From DASPSM01 sp036008465 (GTDB lineage: Bacteria > Planctomycetota > Planctomycetia > Planctomycetales > Planctomycetaceae), in the NCBI GenBank assembly GCA_036008465.1, contig DASYNP010000165.1:1-64000 (forward strand): 64,000 nucleotides of DNA. Direction: 5' to 3'. How positions within the stretch are numbered: position 1 is the first letter of the stretch; each line of letters begins with the position of its first letter. Below, one piece after another: positions 47,111-55,691 of the stretch. The notes under the pieces were generated by a model. That model saw only the letters and a program-made list of their open reading frames with translations, was not told the origin of the DNA and did not search any database. The translations under genes were made by a program, and so were the position numbers.

Positions 47111-47355
47111 CAGGGACGACGGTGGTCCGTCGCACGACGCGGATGGAACAATCGGCCCGGCGAGCCCAGGGCGTAAGCCCTGGGGTGCTTTGCACAAACG
47201 GGGGAGTAGACTGCCTGCGTGAACTGGCCCCCTCACCCCCGGCCCCTCTCCCGCAAGGGGAGAGGGGGGAAGAGTTTCAGTCTAGGCACCGCTTGCACAC
47301 AAAGTCGTCTCGCGCAAATCCTCTCCCCTCCCCCCTCGCGGGAGAGGGGCTGGGG
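47111..47355. other. Gap containing an inverted repeat between DUF1080-ThuA and haem dehydrogenase genes
   Basis: The gap holds most of a pair of inverted C/G-rich arms, described separately. The reading frame of the following gene remains open through it, but the translated text is Pro/Gly-rich and looks non-coding. Confidence 0.5.
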
Positions 47356-47363
47356 GTGAGGGG
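47229..47363. repeat. Dispersed C-rich inverted repeat (REP/MITE-like)
   Basis: Arms at 47229-47254 and 47338-47363 are inverted copies, 25 of 26 positions matching, with an 83-bp spacer. The left arm also folds on itself (CCCCTCTCCC / GGGGAGAGGGG, 47243-47267). From memory, similar 'CCTCACCCC...CTCTCCC' repeats are scattered through many large bacterial genomes. The right arm contains the start codon of the next gene. Confidence 0.75.
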
Positions 47364-50300
47364 CGCCGGTGCGTCCTGCGCAATATTGGCACTGCTCGTG
47401 CTCTGCAATTCGTCGTCCGCCCGCGCGCAGGATGAGCATCCGGCTTCGCAGGCGCTCGCTGGGCTCGACGTCGCGCCCGGACTGGAGGCGACCCTATTCG
47501 CCTCCGAGCCAATGATGCTCAGCCCCACGAATATCGACGTCGATCACCGCGGCCGCGTCTGGGTCTGCGAGGTCGTGAATTATCGACACCGCAACGGCGA
47601 GCGTCCCGAGGGCGATCGGATTCTGATTCTGGAGGACACCGACGGCGACGGCCGAGCCGACAAGTCGACTGTCTTTTATCAGGGGCGCGACATCGATTCG
47701 GCCATGGGCATCTGCGTGCTCGGCAACCGGGTCATTGTCTCGTGCTCGCCCAACATCTTCGTCTTCACCGACACCGACGGCGACGGCAAGGCCGACAAAA
47801 AAGAGGTCCTGTTCAGCAAAACGGGAATTTCCCAGCACGACCACACCGCACACAAATTCGTGTTTGGACCTGACGGCCGGCTGTATTGGAATTTCGGGAA
47901 CGCTGGGCACTCGGTTCACGATCGCAGCGGCAACATCGTCAAGGACATTTTCGGCCGGCCCGTCGTCGACGATGGCAAGCCGTTTTACGGCGGCATGGCA
48001 TTTCGCTGCGAGCCTGACGGTAGCCACTTCGAAGTGCTCGCGCACAATTTCCGCAACAACTACGAATTGGCCGTCGACTCCTTCGGCGGATTGTGGCAGT
48101 CGGATAACGACGACGACGGAAACCGGGCCGTCCGCATCAACTACCTGTTGGAATACGGCAACTACGGCTATCGCGACGAGCCGACCGGCGCGGGCTGGCA
48201 GACCCGACGCACCAATCTCGAAGCCACGATCCCCGAGCGGCACTGGCATCAAAACGATCCGGGTGTCGTTCCCAACCTGCTGGTCACCGGAGCCGGTTCG
48301 CCAACGGGCATCGTACTTTACGAGGGGACGCTCCTGCCAAAACAGTTCCAAGGACAGGTAATCCACGCCGATGCCGGCCCGAGCGTGGTGCGGTCGTACG
48401 GAATCGTGCCGGACGGGGCCGGATACCGCTCGACTCGGACTGTCAATTTGTTGTCGGGAGCCCGTGATCACTGGTTTCGCCCATCGGATGTCTGCGTCGC
48501 TCCCGACGGATCGCTGATGGTGGCCGACTGGTGCGATCCAGGCGTCGGCGGCCATCGCATGGGCGACGTCAAACGGGGTCGCATCTATCGGCTTGCTCCG
48601 CCGAAGTCGCCCTATCGCATTCCCAAGCATGATTTCGATTCAATTCCCGGCGCGATCGAAGCGCTGGCCAGTCCAAACCTGGCCATGCGCTACCTCGCTT
48701 GGACCGCGCTGCATCAGCGTGGAGCGGGGGCCGAAACCGAGCTGGCCCGCGTGTTTGAGCATTCGCCGAACCCGCGCGTGCGGGCTCGGGCGTTATGGCT
48801 CTTGGCAATGATCGACGGCCGCGGCAGCGACTACGTCGCGCGGGCGGCCAAGGACACCAATGCCGACCTGCGGCTGACTGCCTTGCGAGCCGCGCGTCGC
48901 ACACGGCGCGGTGTCTTGGAAACAATCCAGACCCTCGTCCACGACCCATCGCCGCAAGCGCGACGTGAATGCGCAATTGCACTGCGCAACGCCGAAGGAC
49001 GTTCGCGAAGCCCGCTCTGGTCCGAGTTGACGTTGGGATATGACGGCCGAGACCGCTGGTACCTCGAGGCCCTTGGAATCGGGGCCGACGGAAACTGGGA
49101 CACCTCTCTCGATGAATGTCTCAACGCCTGGTTCGGACGGGCCTGGATCACCGCCGTTCAGGCAAAAAGGGAGCGCGGCAAGGAAGCCGAGGAAACGCCA
49201 GCCGCGATTGCGCAAAAGAAGGCGGCTCGCGATATCGTCTGGCGGTCGCGTGCGCGTCGGACTCCTGAGCTTTTGGAAGACCTTCTCCTGTCGCCCACGA
49301 CTCCGCGTGACGAGTTGCCCCGGTTATTGCGCGCCTTTGACTTTCAGGCTGGCCCTGAAAAGCAGCAATCGCTGTTGCACCTCGCGTTCGGAGACGCTCG
49401 TCATGACACCGCGGATGCAGAAATGATCCGAGCGGAGGCGATCTCGCGATTAGATCCAAAAGATGTGTTGGAGGATCCCAAACGCGCCGAGGCCCTGAAG
49501 CAATTCATCGATTCGATGCGCGGAACGCCGCGGCTGGTAGACCTGATCGAGCGGTTTCGCCTGCCTGGCTATTCCGCCGATCTGCTGGCCCTCGCGCAGG
49601 CGAATTCCCAAGAGAGCCTGGGCGTTCGTGCCGTGCATCTGCTGCTCGACTTGGGAGAGAACTCGCCGATCGAGGCGGCCCTGAACAGCCACGACCTCAA
49701 GACAGTGGAAGACACGATCGCCGCCCTGGCGAACTCAGCCGACCCTCGTGCGGGCCAACTGTTATGGCCCCTCGTGGACGACCTGAAGCGACCGCTCGAC
49801 GTGCGTCGGCAGGCAATTCGAGGCGCCGGCCGCACGACTCGCGGAGCGAACGAAGTCCTCACGCGGGCCGAGGGAGGCCGTCTCGAAGCGTCACTGCGGG
49901 AAGCGGCCTCGGCCGCGGTCTACGCATCCGCCTCCGAACCCATCCGCGCCCGTGCCGCGAAAGTCTTTCCTCTCCCTCCGGCCGTCGACTCGCGGCCTTT
50001 GCCCCCGGTGCGGCAACTCGTACGCCGCACGGGCGATCCGCGGAAGGGAGAGATCGTCTTCGCAACAATCGGCACGTGCGCAAAGTGTCATGTTGTCAAC
50101 GGCCAGGGAAAAGAGGTCGGTCCCAATCTGTCGGAGATCGGGGCCAAGCTCAGCCGACCCGCCTTGTACGAGTCGATCCTTTTCCCCAGCGCGGCGATCA
50201 GCCATAATTTTTCCGCCTACACGGTTGTGCTCACCAACGGCAACGCGGTTTCCGGGATTTTGATCAGTCGGACGCCCGACTCGATCGCGATCCGGGGGAT

Positions 50301-50502
50301 CGATGCGATCACGCGGACGTATCGCATGGCCGAGGTCGAGGAGATCAAGGAGCAGTCCGTTTCGCTGATGCCCGCCGACCTGCAAAAAACGATGACTGCC
50401 GACGACCTGGTGAACGTGGTGGAGTACCTGACGACGCTCAAGCCGCAGACTCAGAAGGCGGTCTCTTCGCGAATGAACGGGCATAGTGCAAAGCACGAAT
50501 GA
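47356..50502 (+). CDS. PVC-type membrane-bound dehydrogenase with HEAT repeats and C-terminal haem domain
   Basis: A 1048-residue exported protein. The GTG at 47356 gives a signal peptide (RGAGASCAILALLVLCNSS) and follows G-rich ribosome-site sequence inside a dispersed repeat. Residues ~30-430 form a beta-propeller of the Pirellula/Verrucomicrobium N-terminal type (LSPTNIDVDHRGRVWVCE, LYWNFGNAGH, VMVADWCDPGVGG-like). HEAT repeats follow. The C-terminal domain has the cytochrome c motif C908-A-K-C-H and a closing DLVNVVEYL helix. It is likely a periplasmic sugar dehydrogenase that passes electrons to its haem. The product ends AKHE, inside another repeat. Confidence 0.9.
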   Translation: MRGAGASCAILALLVLCNSSSARAQDEHPASQALAGLDVAPGLEATLFASEPMMLSPTNIDVDHRGRVWVCEVVNYRHRNGERPEGDRILILEDTDGDGRADKSTVFYQGRDIDSAMGICVLGNRVIVSCSPNIFVFTDTDGDGKADKKEVLFSKTGISQHDHTAHKFVFGPDGRLYWNFGNAGHSVHDRSGNIVKDIFGRPVVDDGKPFYGGMAFRCEPDGSHFEVLAHNFRNNYELAVDSFGGLWQSDNDDDGNRAVRINYLLEYGNYGYRDEPTGAGWQTRRTNLEATIPERHWHQNDPGVVPNLLVTGAGSPTGIVLYEGTLLPKQFQGQVIHADAGPSVVRSYGIVPDGAGYRSTRTVNLLSGARDHWFRPSDVCVAPDGSLMVADWCDPGVGGHRMGDVKRGRIYRLAPPKSPYRIPKHDFDSIPGAIEALASPNLAMRYLAWTALHQRGAGAETELARVFEHSPNPRVRARALWLLAMIDGRGSDYVARAAKDTNADLRLTALRAARRTRRGVLETIQTLVHDPSPQARRECAIALRNAEGRSRSPLWSELTLGYDGRDRWYLEALGIGADGNWDTSLDECLNAWFGRAWITAVQAKRERGKEAEETPAAIAQKKAARDIVWRSRARRTPELLEDLLLSPTTPRDELPRLLRAFDFQAGPEKQQSLLHLAFGDARHDTADAEMIRAEAISRLDPKDVLEDPKRAEALKQFIDSMRGTPRLVDLIERFRLPGYSADLLALAQANSQESLGVRAVHLLLDLGENSPIEAALNSHDLKTVEDTIAALANSADPRAGQLLWPLVDDLKRPLDVRRQAIRGAGRTTRGANEVLTRAEGGRLEASLREAASAAVYASASEPIRARAAKVFPLPPAVDSRPLPPVRQLVRRTGDPRKGEIVFATIGTCAKCHVVNGQGKEVGPNLSEIGAKLSRPALYESILFPSAAISHNFSAYTVVLTNGNAVSGILISRTPDSIAIRGIDAITRTYRMAEVEEIKEQSVSLMPADLQKTMTADDLVNVVEYLTTLKPQTQKAVSSRMNGHSAKHE

Positions 50503-50634
50503 CGAAATCCGAATGACGAAAGAATGTCCAAATGACCTAAGCCCGAGACAAACTCACTTCCTTCGTGCTTCTGGATTCGTGACTTCGGCGAGCTCAGTCG
50601 AGCCGCTTCTTTAGTCATTCGAGCTTCGTGCTTT
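50490..50634. repeat. Dispersed inverted repeat overlapping a gene end
   Basis: The left arm AAAGCACGAATGAC (50490-50503) is matched in reverse near 50614-50634 (GTCATTCGAGCTTCGTGCTTT). In between, ATGACGAA recurs twice. The element covers the last codons and stop of the haem dehydrogenase and ends just before the next gene. A 22-bp piece of it (50581-50602) occurs again at 57395-57416. Confidence 0.65.
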
Positions 50635-50644
50635 CGAGTAAGTA

Positions 50645-51592
50645 ATGCGAACGATTCTTGTAACCGGCGGAGCGGGATTTGTCGGCAGCCACCTGTGCGA
50701 TCGATTGATCGGTCGCGGCGACAACGTGCTGTGCCTCGACAATTTCTTCACGGGCAGCCGCGACAACGTCGAACAGCTGCTTTCCCGCCCGCACTTCGAA
50801 CTGATTCGGCACGACATCGTGCGGCCCGTGTTCTTGGAAGTCGACCAGGTCTACAACCTCGCGTGCCCGGCCTCGCCCGAGGCGTATCAGTCGAATCCCA
50901 TCAAGACCATCAAGACGTCGACGGTGGGAATGGTCAATGTGCTGGGGCTGGCCAAACGCTGCCAGGCCCGGATCCTGCACGCGTCGACCTCCGAAGTCTA
51001 CGGCGACCCGCAGGTCCATCCCCAGACCGAGGACTACTGGGGTCACGTCAATCCAATCGGCCCGCGCAGTTGCTATGACGAGGGGAAGCGCGTGGCCGAG
51101 TCGCTGTGCATTAACTACAACCTGGCGCACCGCGTCCAGGTGCGGATCGTGCGGATCTTCAACACGTACGGACCCCGCATGGCCCGCGACGACGGCCGCG
51201 TGATCTCGAACTTCATCGTGCAGGCGCTTCGCGGCGAGCCGCTCACGATTTACGGCGACGGCCGCCAGACCCGCTCGTTCTGCTACGTCGAAGACCTGGT
51301 CGAGGGGCTGATCCGCATGATGGATCAGAATGAGACAACGGGACCGGTCAATCTCGGCAACCCGGTCGAAACCTCGATGCTGGAACTGGCCCAAGCGGTG
51401 CTGCGGCTGACGGGCTCGTCCTCGGAACTCAAGTACATGCCTCTTCCGCAGGATGACCCCAAGCAGCGCTGTCCCGATATCAGCCGGGCGAAAAAGCTGC
51501 TCAACTGGTCGCCGAAGGTTTCGCTCGAGAGCGGACTGGGAAAGACGATCGAATACTATCGTTCGCTCCTCAGCAAAGAGTCGAACTCATGA
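50645..51592 (+). CDS. UDP-glucuronate decarboxylase (UDP-xylose synthase), extended SDR family
   Basis: A 315-residue NAD-dependent sugar-nucleotide enzyme. GGAGFVGSHL is the Rossmann motif; YDEGKR carries the Tyr-Lys pair, and the Glu in it and SCYDEGKR context are typical of UXS decarboxylases, as is SFCYVEDLVEGL. It would turn UDP-glucuronate into UDP-xylose for cell-surface polysaccharides. Simple epimerases of this family are an alternative. The stop overlaps the next gene's start (ATGA), so the pair is translationally coupled. Confidence 0.88.
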   Translation: MRTILVTGGAGFVGSHLCDRLIGRGDNVLCLDNFFTGSRDNVEQLLSRPHFELIRHDIVRPVFLEVDQVYNLACPASPEAYQSNPIKTIKTSTVGMVNVLGLAKRCQARILHASTSEVYGDPQVHPQTEDYWGHVNPIGPRSCYDEGKRVAESLCINYNLAHRVQVRIVRIFNTYGPRMARDDGRVISNFIVQALRGEPLTIYGDGRQTRSFCYVEDLVEGLIRMMDQNETTGPVNLGNPVETSMLELAQAVLRLTGSSSELKYMPLPQDDPKQRCPDISRAKKLLNWSPKVSLESGLGKTIEYYRSLLSKESNS

Positions 51593-52521
51593 ATGCGCCG
51601 GCCGATCGCACGGGGCCCGCGGCTCAGCTCACGCCGCGCCGCAAGGGCATCATCCTCGCCGGCGGAGCGGGCACGCGGCTGCATCCGGCCACGCGCGTCG
51701 TCAGCAAGCAATTGTTGCCCGTATACGACAAGCCGATGATCTTTTATCCGCTCTCGACCCTGATGCTGGCCGGGATGCGGCAGATTCTGATCATCAGCAC
51801 GCCCCTCGACTTGCCCATGTTCCAGCGTCTCTTGGGCGACGGATCGCAGTGGGGGCTCGAGTTGGAATATGCCGAGCAACCGCATCCGGGCGGTTTGGCG
51901 CAGGCCTTCTTGATTGGCGAAAAATTCCTCGCGGGCGATCTTTCCTGCCTGGTGCTCGGCGACAACATCTTTTACGGCGAGCACCTGAGCCAGACTCTGC
52001 AGCGCGCGACCGAGCGCTCTTCGGGCGCGACGGTCTTCGCCTACCATGTCGCCGATCCCGAGCGCTACGGCGTGGTCGTGCTCGACAAAGACGGGCGCCC
52101 CATCGACATCGAGGAGAAACCCAAACAGCCCCGCTCGAGCTATGCCGTCACCGGACTCTATTTTTACGACCGGGACGTCGTCGAGTTGGCCAAGTCGCTC
52201 AAGCCGTCGCCCCGCGGCGAGTTGGAAATCACCGATCTCAACCGCCGCTATCTCGCGGCAGGCCGGCTGACGGTCGAGATCTTTGGGCGCGGCACCGCGT
52301 GGCTCGACACCGGCACGCACGAGTCGCTCTTGGAGGCGGGCACCTTCGTGCACGTGCTCGAGTGTCGCCAGGGCCTCAAGGTTTCCTGTCCCGAAGAGAT
52401 TGCCTTTCGGATGGGTTACATCAGTGCGGACAACGTCCGCCGTCTTGCCGAGCCCATGCGCAATAATAGCTACGGGCGCTACCTGCTCAGGATGATCGAG
52501 GCCCAGGATCCTCACATCTGA
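51589..52521 (+). CDS. rfbA: Glucose-1-phosphate thymidylyltransferase (RmlA/RfbA)
   Basis: A 310-residue nucleotidyltransferase that joins glucose-1-phosphate and dTTP to give dTDP-glucose. The nucleotide-binding start GIILAGGAGTRLHPATR is followed by SKQLLPVYDKPMIFYPLSTL; GDNIFYG, EEKPKQPRS and GTAWLDTGTHESLLEA are the usual motifs. The first ~20 residues are an extra N-terminus. It overlaps the UDP-glucuronate decarboxylase gene by 4 bp; the other rhamnose-pathway genes are not in the window. Confidence 0.93.
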   Translation: MNAPADRTGPAAQLTPRRKGIILAGGAGTRLHPATRVVSKQLLPVYDKPMIFYPLSTLMLAGMRQILIISTPLDLPMFQRLLGDGSQWGLELEYAEQPHPGGLAQAFLIGEKFLAGDLSCLVLGDNIFYGEHLSQTLQRATERSSGATVFAYHVADPERYGVVVLDKDGRPIDIEEKPKQPRSSYAVTGLYFYDRDVVELAKSLKPSPRGELEITDLNRRYLAAGRLTVEIFGRGTAWLDTGTHESLLEAGTFVHVLECRQGLKVSCPEEIAFRMGYISADNVRRLAEPMRNNSYGRYLLRMIEAQDPHI

Positions 52522-53044
52522 AAACTCTTCCCAGCCTTCGCGAAGGCCGCGCATCCTCTCCACCATCCCACGCAGTTGCCGGTCCCGGCACACCTCTTGG
52601 CGTTAAGGTCGCATCCATTTTTCGCACGCGGAAAGCCCGAAAAAACCGGCCCTCGGTTTGACGTAACCGCCTTGTGAATTACTGGTTTGTGCGACTAAAG
52701 CGGTCGTCCGAATGCCGCCGATAGATTGGTCCAGTCCTTCGGCGACCGAGCGTGAAGGACGTACCTCATGTACCGCCTGGAAGTATGTGGCCCGGGTAGG
52801 GAACTCGAGCCGAACAGGGAGCCAAAGAAGGCATTCCCTGCGTGGTGAAAAACGTTTTGTCGTCTCAAGCGGCGCGACTGCGGTCGGTAACTCGGACTAA
52901 CGCGACGCGCGTCGCCGGGCAAGCCTGGACTTCCGAACCAAGTCCCGGGCACGAGGGCCCACGAACAAACATTTTGCCGGCACGTCGCCGACCGATGGAG
53001 ACGGCCCACGGAATCCGAATCCCAAGGGAAGGAGACTCTGCGTC
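52522..53044. other. Long untranslated stretch before the Cys-rich protein gene
   Basis: These 523 bp hold no credible gene. They include a ribosome site AAGGAGA just before the next ATG and several small inverted repeats, such as GCCGGGCAAGC ... CCCGGGC near 52913-52950. A long leader or small RNA is possible but unproven. Confidence 0.45.
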
Positions 53045-54484
53045 ATGAAATGGATGAGACTCTGTAGCGCTGTGGTCGCGACCTTCGGTCTGACCACTGC
53101 CGCACAGGCCGACATGTTCGACCTGTTTCATGGGTGGAACCATGACGGGTGCGCGAAGAGCTGTGGGTGCGCGAGCGCCTGCCAGCCCTGCTGTTGCAAA
53201 CCCGTCATCGTGAAGCCCTGTTGCCCGACCGTGCATTGCTACCAACGGCAATGTGCGTGTCAGAAACCGAGCTGCTGCAGCCGTTGCTGCGAGGCTCCCA
53301 AGTGCTGTGCTCCGGCTCCGGCCGCTTGCTGTGCTCCGGCTCCGTGCGCTGCGGCTCCCCGCTGCTGCCCGGCTCCGGCCGCCTGCTGCCCGGCTCCGGC
53401 TGCCTGCTGTGCTCCGGCTCCGTGTGCGGCTCCTCGGTGCTGCGAAGCTCCGAAGTGCTGTGCCCCGGCTCCGGCGTGCTGCCCGGCTCCGGCCGCCTGC
53501 TGTGCTCCGGCTCCGTGTGCGGCTCCTCGGTGCTGCGAAGCTCCGAAGTGCTGTGCTCCGGCTCCGGCCTGCTGCGGTTGCCCGGCTCCTCGCTGCTGCG
53601 AAGCTCCGAAATGCTGCCCGGCTCCCGCGACCTGCGGTTGCCCCGCTCCGTCTTCTCACTGCTGCCCGGCTCCGGCCACGTGCTGTGCTCCGTCGACTTG
53701 TGCGCCGAAGTACTGCGCTCCGGCTCCGGCGAGCTGCTGCGTCCCGGCCGCTCCTGGCTGCACGACCGGCTGCAACACCTGCAATACCGGCTGCAACAAC
53801 TGCAACGGCTGCGGCAGCTGGCCGCACGGCTTGCTCGACATGTTCCATCACAACAAGGGCGTCTGCTACCAGACCTCGTGCACGACGACGAAGGTTTGCT
53901 GTGCCGATCCCTGCGAAGTTGCTGACCTGATCTACCGCTCACAGACGGCCTGCTACGGCAAACAACGCGCTCACGCGATCCACAAGCTCGGTGCGTACGA
54001 TTGCCAGTGCAATCCTGAAATCCTGTGCGCGATGGTGTACGGTCTGAACGACGCCGACGAGCACGTCCGACGTGAGTCGGCCGAGCAGATCGGTCACTCG
54101 CTCAAGAAGAACCCCTGCTGCTGCAACCGCGAAGTCACGGCGGCCCTGACCTGTGCGTTGGCGGACTGCGATCGCGCTGTCCGTCGGCACGCGGAGAAGG
54201 CTCTGCGTCAGTGCGGTTACGACGTCGTCGATGGCTGCTGCAAACCGAGCTGCTGTGGCCCGGTCGGCGGCTGTGCGGCGGGTCCTGGCGGCTGTGCGAC
54301 GGGTCCGTCGGCTCAGCCGATGGCTCCGGCGCCGACTCCGTCGGCTGCTCCGGCCCCGGCTCCTGCACCGGCGCCGGCTCCTGCTCCTCCGGAAGACAAG
54401 GCCTATTTCCCCTCACGTCTTCGGGATCAGCAGACCCAAGCTCAGCCCAAGACTCTTTCCAACATGTTCGGCCTGCTTGACTGA
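53045..54484 (+). CDS. Exported Cys-rich repeat protein with HEAT-like region
   Basis: A 479-residue protein with about 86 Cys. The signal peptide (MKWMRLCSAVVATFG, cleavage after AQA) is followed by ~200 residues of CCxPAPAACC and RCCEAPKCC repeats, then NTCNTGCNNCNGC. Residues of ~300-395 look like two HEAT-like helical repeats with extra Cys pairs (HKLGAYDCQCNPEIL, CALADCDRAVRRHAEKAL). The tail is Ala/Pro-rich. It is probably a cross-linked envelope or cell-wall protein, as Cys-rich wall proteins are known in planctomycetes, though it lacks the known YTV motif as far as I can see. AAGGAGA precedes the ATG; a strong terminator follows. Confidence 0.85.
   Translation: MKWMRLCSAVVATFGLTTAAQADMFDLFHGWNHDGCAKSCGCASACQPCCCKPVIVKPCCPTVHCYQRQCACQKPSCCSRCCEAPKCCAPAPAACCAPAPCAAAPRCCPAPAACCPAPAACCAPAPCAAPRCCEAPKCCAPAPACCPAPAACCAPAPCAAPRCCEAPKCCAPAPACCGCPAPRCCEAPKCCPAPATCGCPAPSSHCCPAPATCCAPSTCAPKYCAPAPASCCVPAAPGCTTGCNTCNTGCNNCNGCGSWPHGLLDMFHHNKGVCYQTSCTTTKVCCADPCEVADLIYRSQTACYGKQRAHAIHKLGAYDCQCNPEILCAMVYGLNDADEHVRRESAEQIGHSLKKNPCCCNREVTAALTCALADCDRAVRRHAEKALRQCGYDVVDGCCKPSCCGPVGGCAAGPGGCATGPSAQPMAPAPTPSAAPAPAPAPAPAPAPPEDKAYFPSRLRDQQTQAQPKTLSNMFGLLD
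53403..53588 (+). repeat. 93-bp tandem duplication in the Cys-rich gene
   Basis: The stretch starting CCTGCTGTGCTCCGGCTCCG at 53403 recurs at 53496 with few changes, giving two 31-residue copies of the Cys-rich unit. It keeps the frame. Confidence 0.75.
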
Positions 54485-54572
54485 TTGATTCGCCGGTCGC
54501 TTCGACCTCAGCGGTCGGCACCGGCGAGACATTGAAGTCGGGAAGTTCGTTCGGAAAGACTCAGTGATACGC

Positions 54573-54616
54573 AAGCGGCCTTCGGAAGCAATTCCGAAGG
54601 CCGCTTTTTCTTTTTC
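54573..54616 (+). terminator. Rho-independent terminator after the Cys-rich gene
   Basis: A perfect 15-bp stem (54573-54587 with 54592-54606) and a 4-nt loop are followed by a T-rich tail, TTTCTTTTTC. It ends about 90 bp after the gene's stop. Confidence 0.9.
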
Positions 54617-54745
54617 TTTGCTCGGCGATGCCTATGCCGAGCCATAGGCATGGCACCCGTCGCGACGACAGCATCACTTCCATGTGACGTGCCGGACTTT
54701 TTCGATAATCGCGCCGGACCGGGGCCGAGACGCGCGGCCGAAGGG

Positions 54746-55684
54746 CTATTTGGTGGTGTCACTTAGACCGGACGCGCCCACTTGTCTTTGGGCAGGCCCA
54801 CCGAACTGGGGACCTTTTCCGTCGAGAACGACCCCGTTGCGCACCAGGCCCTCCTCAAACCGCGAAGTGGTTTCGAGTTTGCGCTGGAGGGCCTGCCATT
54901 GCCAAGGCTCGAACAGCGGCTTCAGCCGCTCGGCGGGCAGGTGAGCCATTTGGACGATTACGATATTGAAACAGGCGGTGGGATAAAGTCGATTAGCACC
55001 CCGGCCGGGACGCGTCTCTTTCAGCAAGAGTTGCTCCAAACGTTGCCGCTGAGCATCGCTCAGCCCGAGTGCGGTCGACATCCTTAAAACGGTCAGCTGC
55101 ACGCCGGTGCGGTGCTGAAACTCTGCGCGTTCGCGCTCGATCTTCTCATAGCGGGCCAACTGATCGGCCGTCAGGACTTTTGCGAACGTCTTCGCAAACA
55201 GCGAGTCGCCGGCGAAAATGCGGATCCGAGAAACGACCAGCGGTTGAGCCTCCTTGGAGAGCGCATCCCAATCCAAGCCGTTGGCATCGGCCTTTCGTGT
55301 TTGAAACCGAGTTTTGAATTGTTCGACCCGCTCGACGAGGTGCCCGATGTCTCCTTTTCCGGCGAAGAGGAGCTTCTGCTTTTGATTCTCCGAAAGTGTG
55401 GCGTCGCGCGCCAGCAGGTCGACTCTCTTTTGCAGCCGCAGCTCCAGTCGCTCTTGCGGCGAATGGTTCTGAGCCTGATTCCCATACACGAACTGATCGA
55501 TGGTGGCTGCGACGTTGATAATGCCATTCGCATTGATGACGAGTTCTTCTACGACGGTCTTCTTCGCTGACTCGTCGACCAAATCGTCGTCTGCGCCGGG
55601 CGGGGGCGCCGCGCCGGCGAGGGACAACCCCACAATCGCCGCCGCGACAGCCCGCAAACCGAGTCGTCCGATCGACCAGCGCAT
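54746..55684 (-). CDS. Secreted hypothetical protein, paired with the upstream gene
   Basis: A 312-residue exported protein (signal peptide ending SLAGAA). It is mostly helical, with charged segments such as QERLELRLQKRVDLLARDATL, and has LTADQLARYEKIERERAEFQ and ALGLSDAQRQRLEQLLLKE. The LTxxQ/LSxxQ-like pattern loosely recalls Spy/CpxP-type periplasmic proteins. I do not recognise the family. It begins 7 bp after the stop of the gene upstream, with AGGAA before the ATG, so both are co-translated. Confidence 0.75.
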   Translation of the reverse strand: MRWSIGRLGLRAVAAAIVGLSLAGAAPPPGADDDLVDESAKKTVVEELVINANGIINVAATIDQFVYGNQAQNHSPQERLELRLQKRVDLLARDATLSENQKQKLLFAGKGDIGHLVERVEQFKTRFQTRKADANGLDWDALSKEAQPLVVSRIRIFAGDSLFAKTFAKVLTADQLARYEKIERERAEFQHRTGVQLTVLRMSTALGLSDAQRQRLEQLLLKETRPGRGANRLYPTACFNIVIVQMAHLPAERLKPLFEPWQWQALQRKLETTSRFEEGLVRNGVVLDGKGPQFGGPAQRQVGASGLSDTTK

Positions 55685-55691
55685 GTCTTTC

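Noticed and set aside
53149..53942. Three overlapping frames in the Cys-rich repeat region, including Arg/Ala- and Ser/Pro-rich ones
   Set aside because: They are by-products of the GC-rich repeat in other frames; only the 53045 frame has a signal peptide, ribosome site and terminator.
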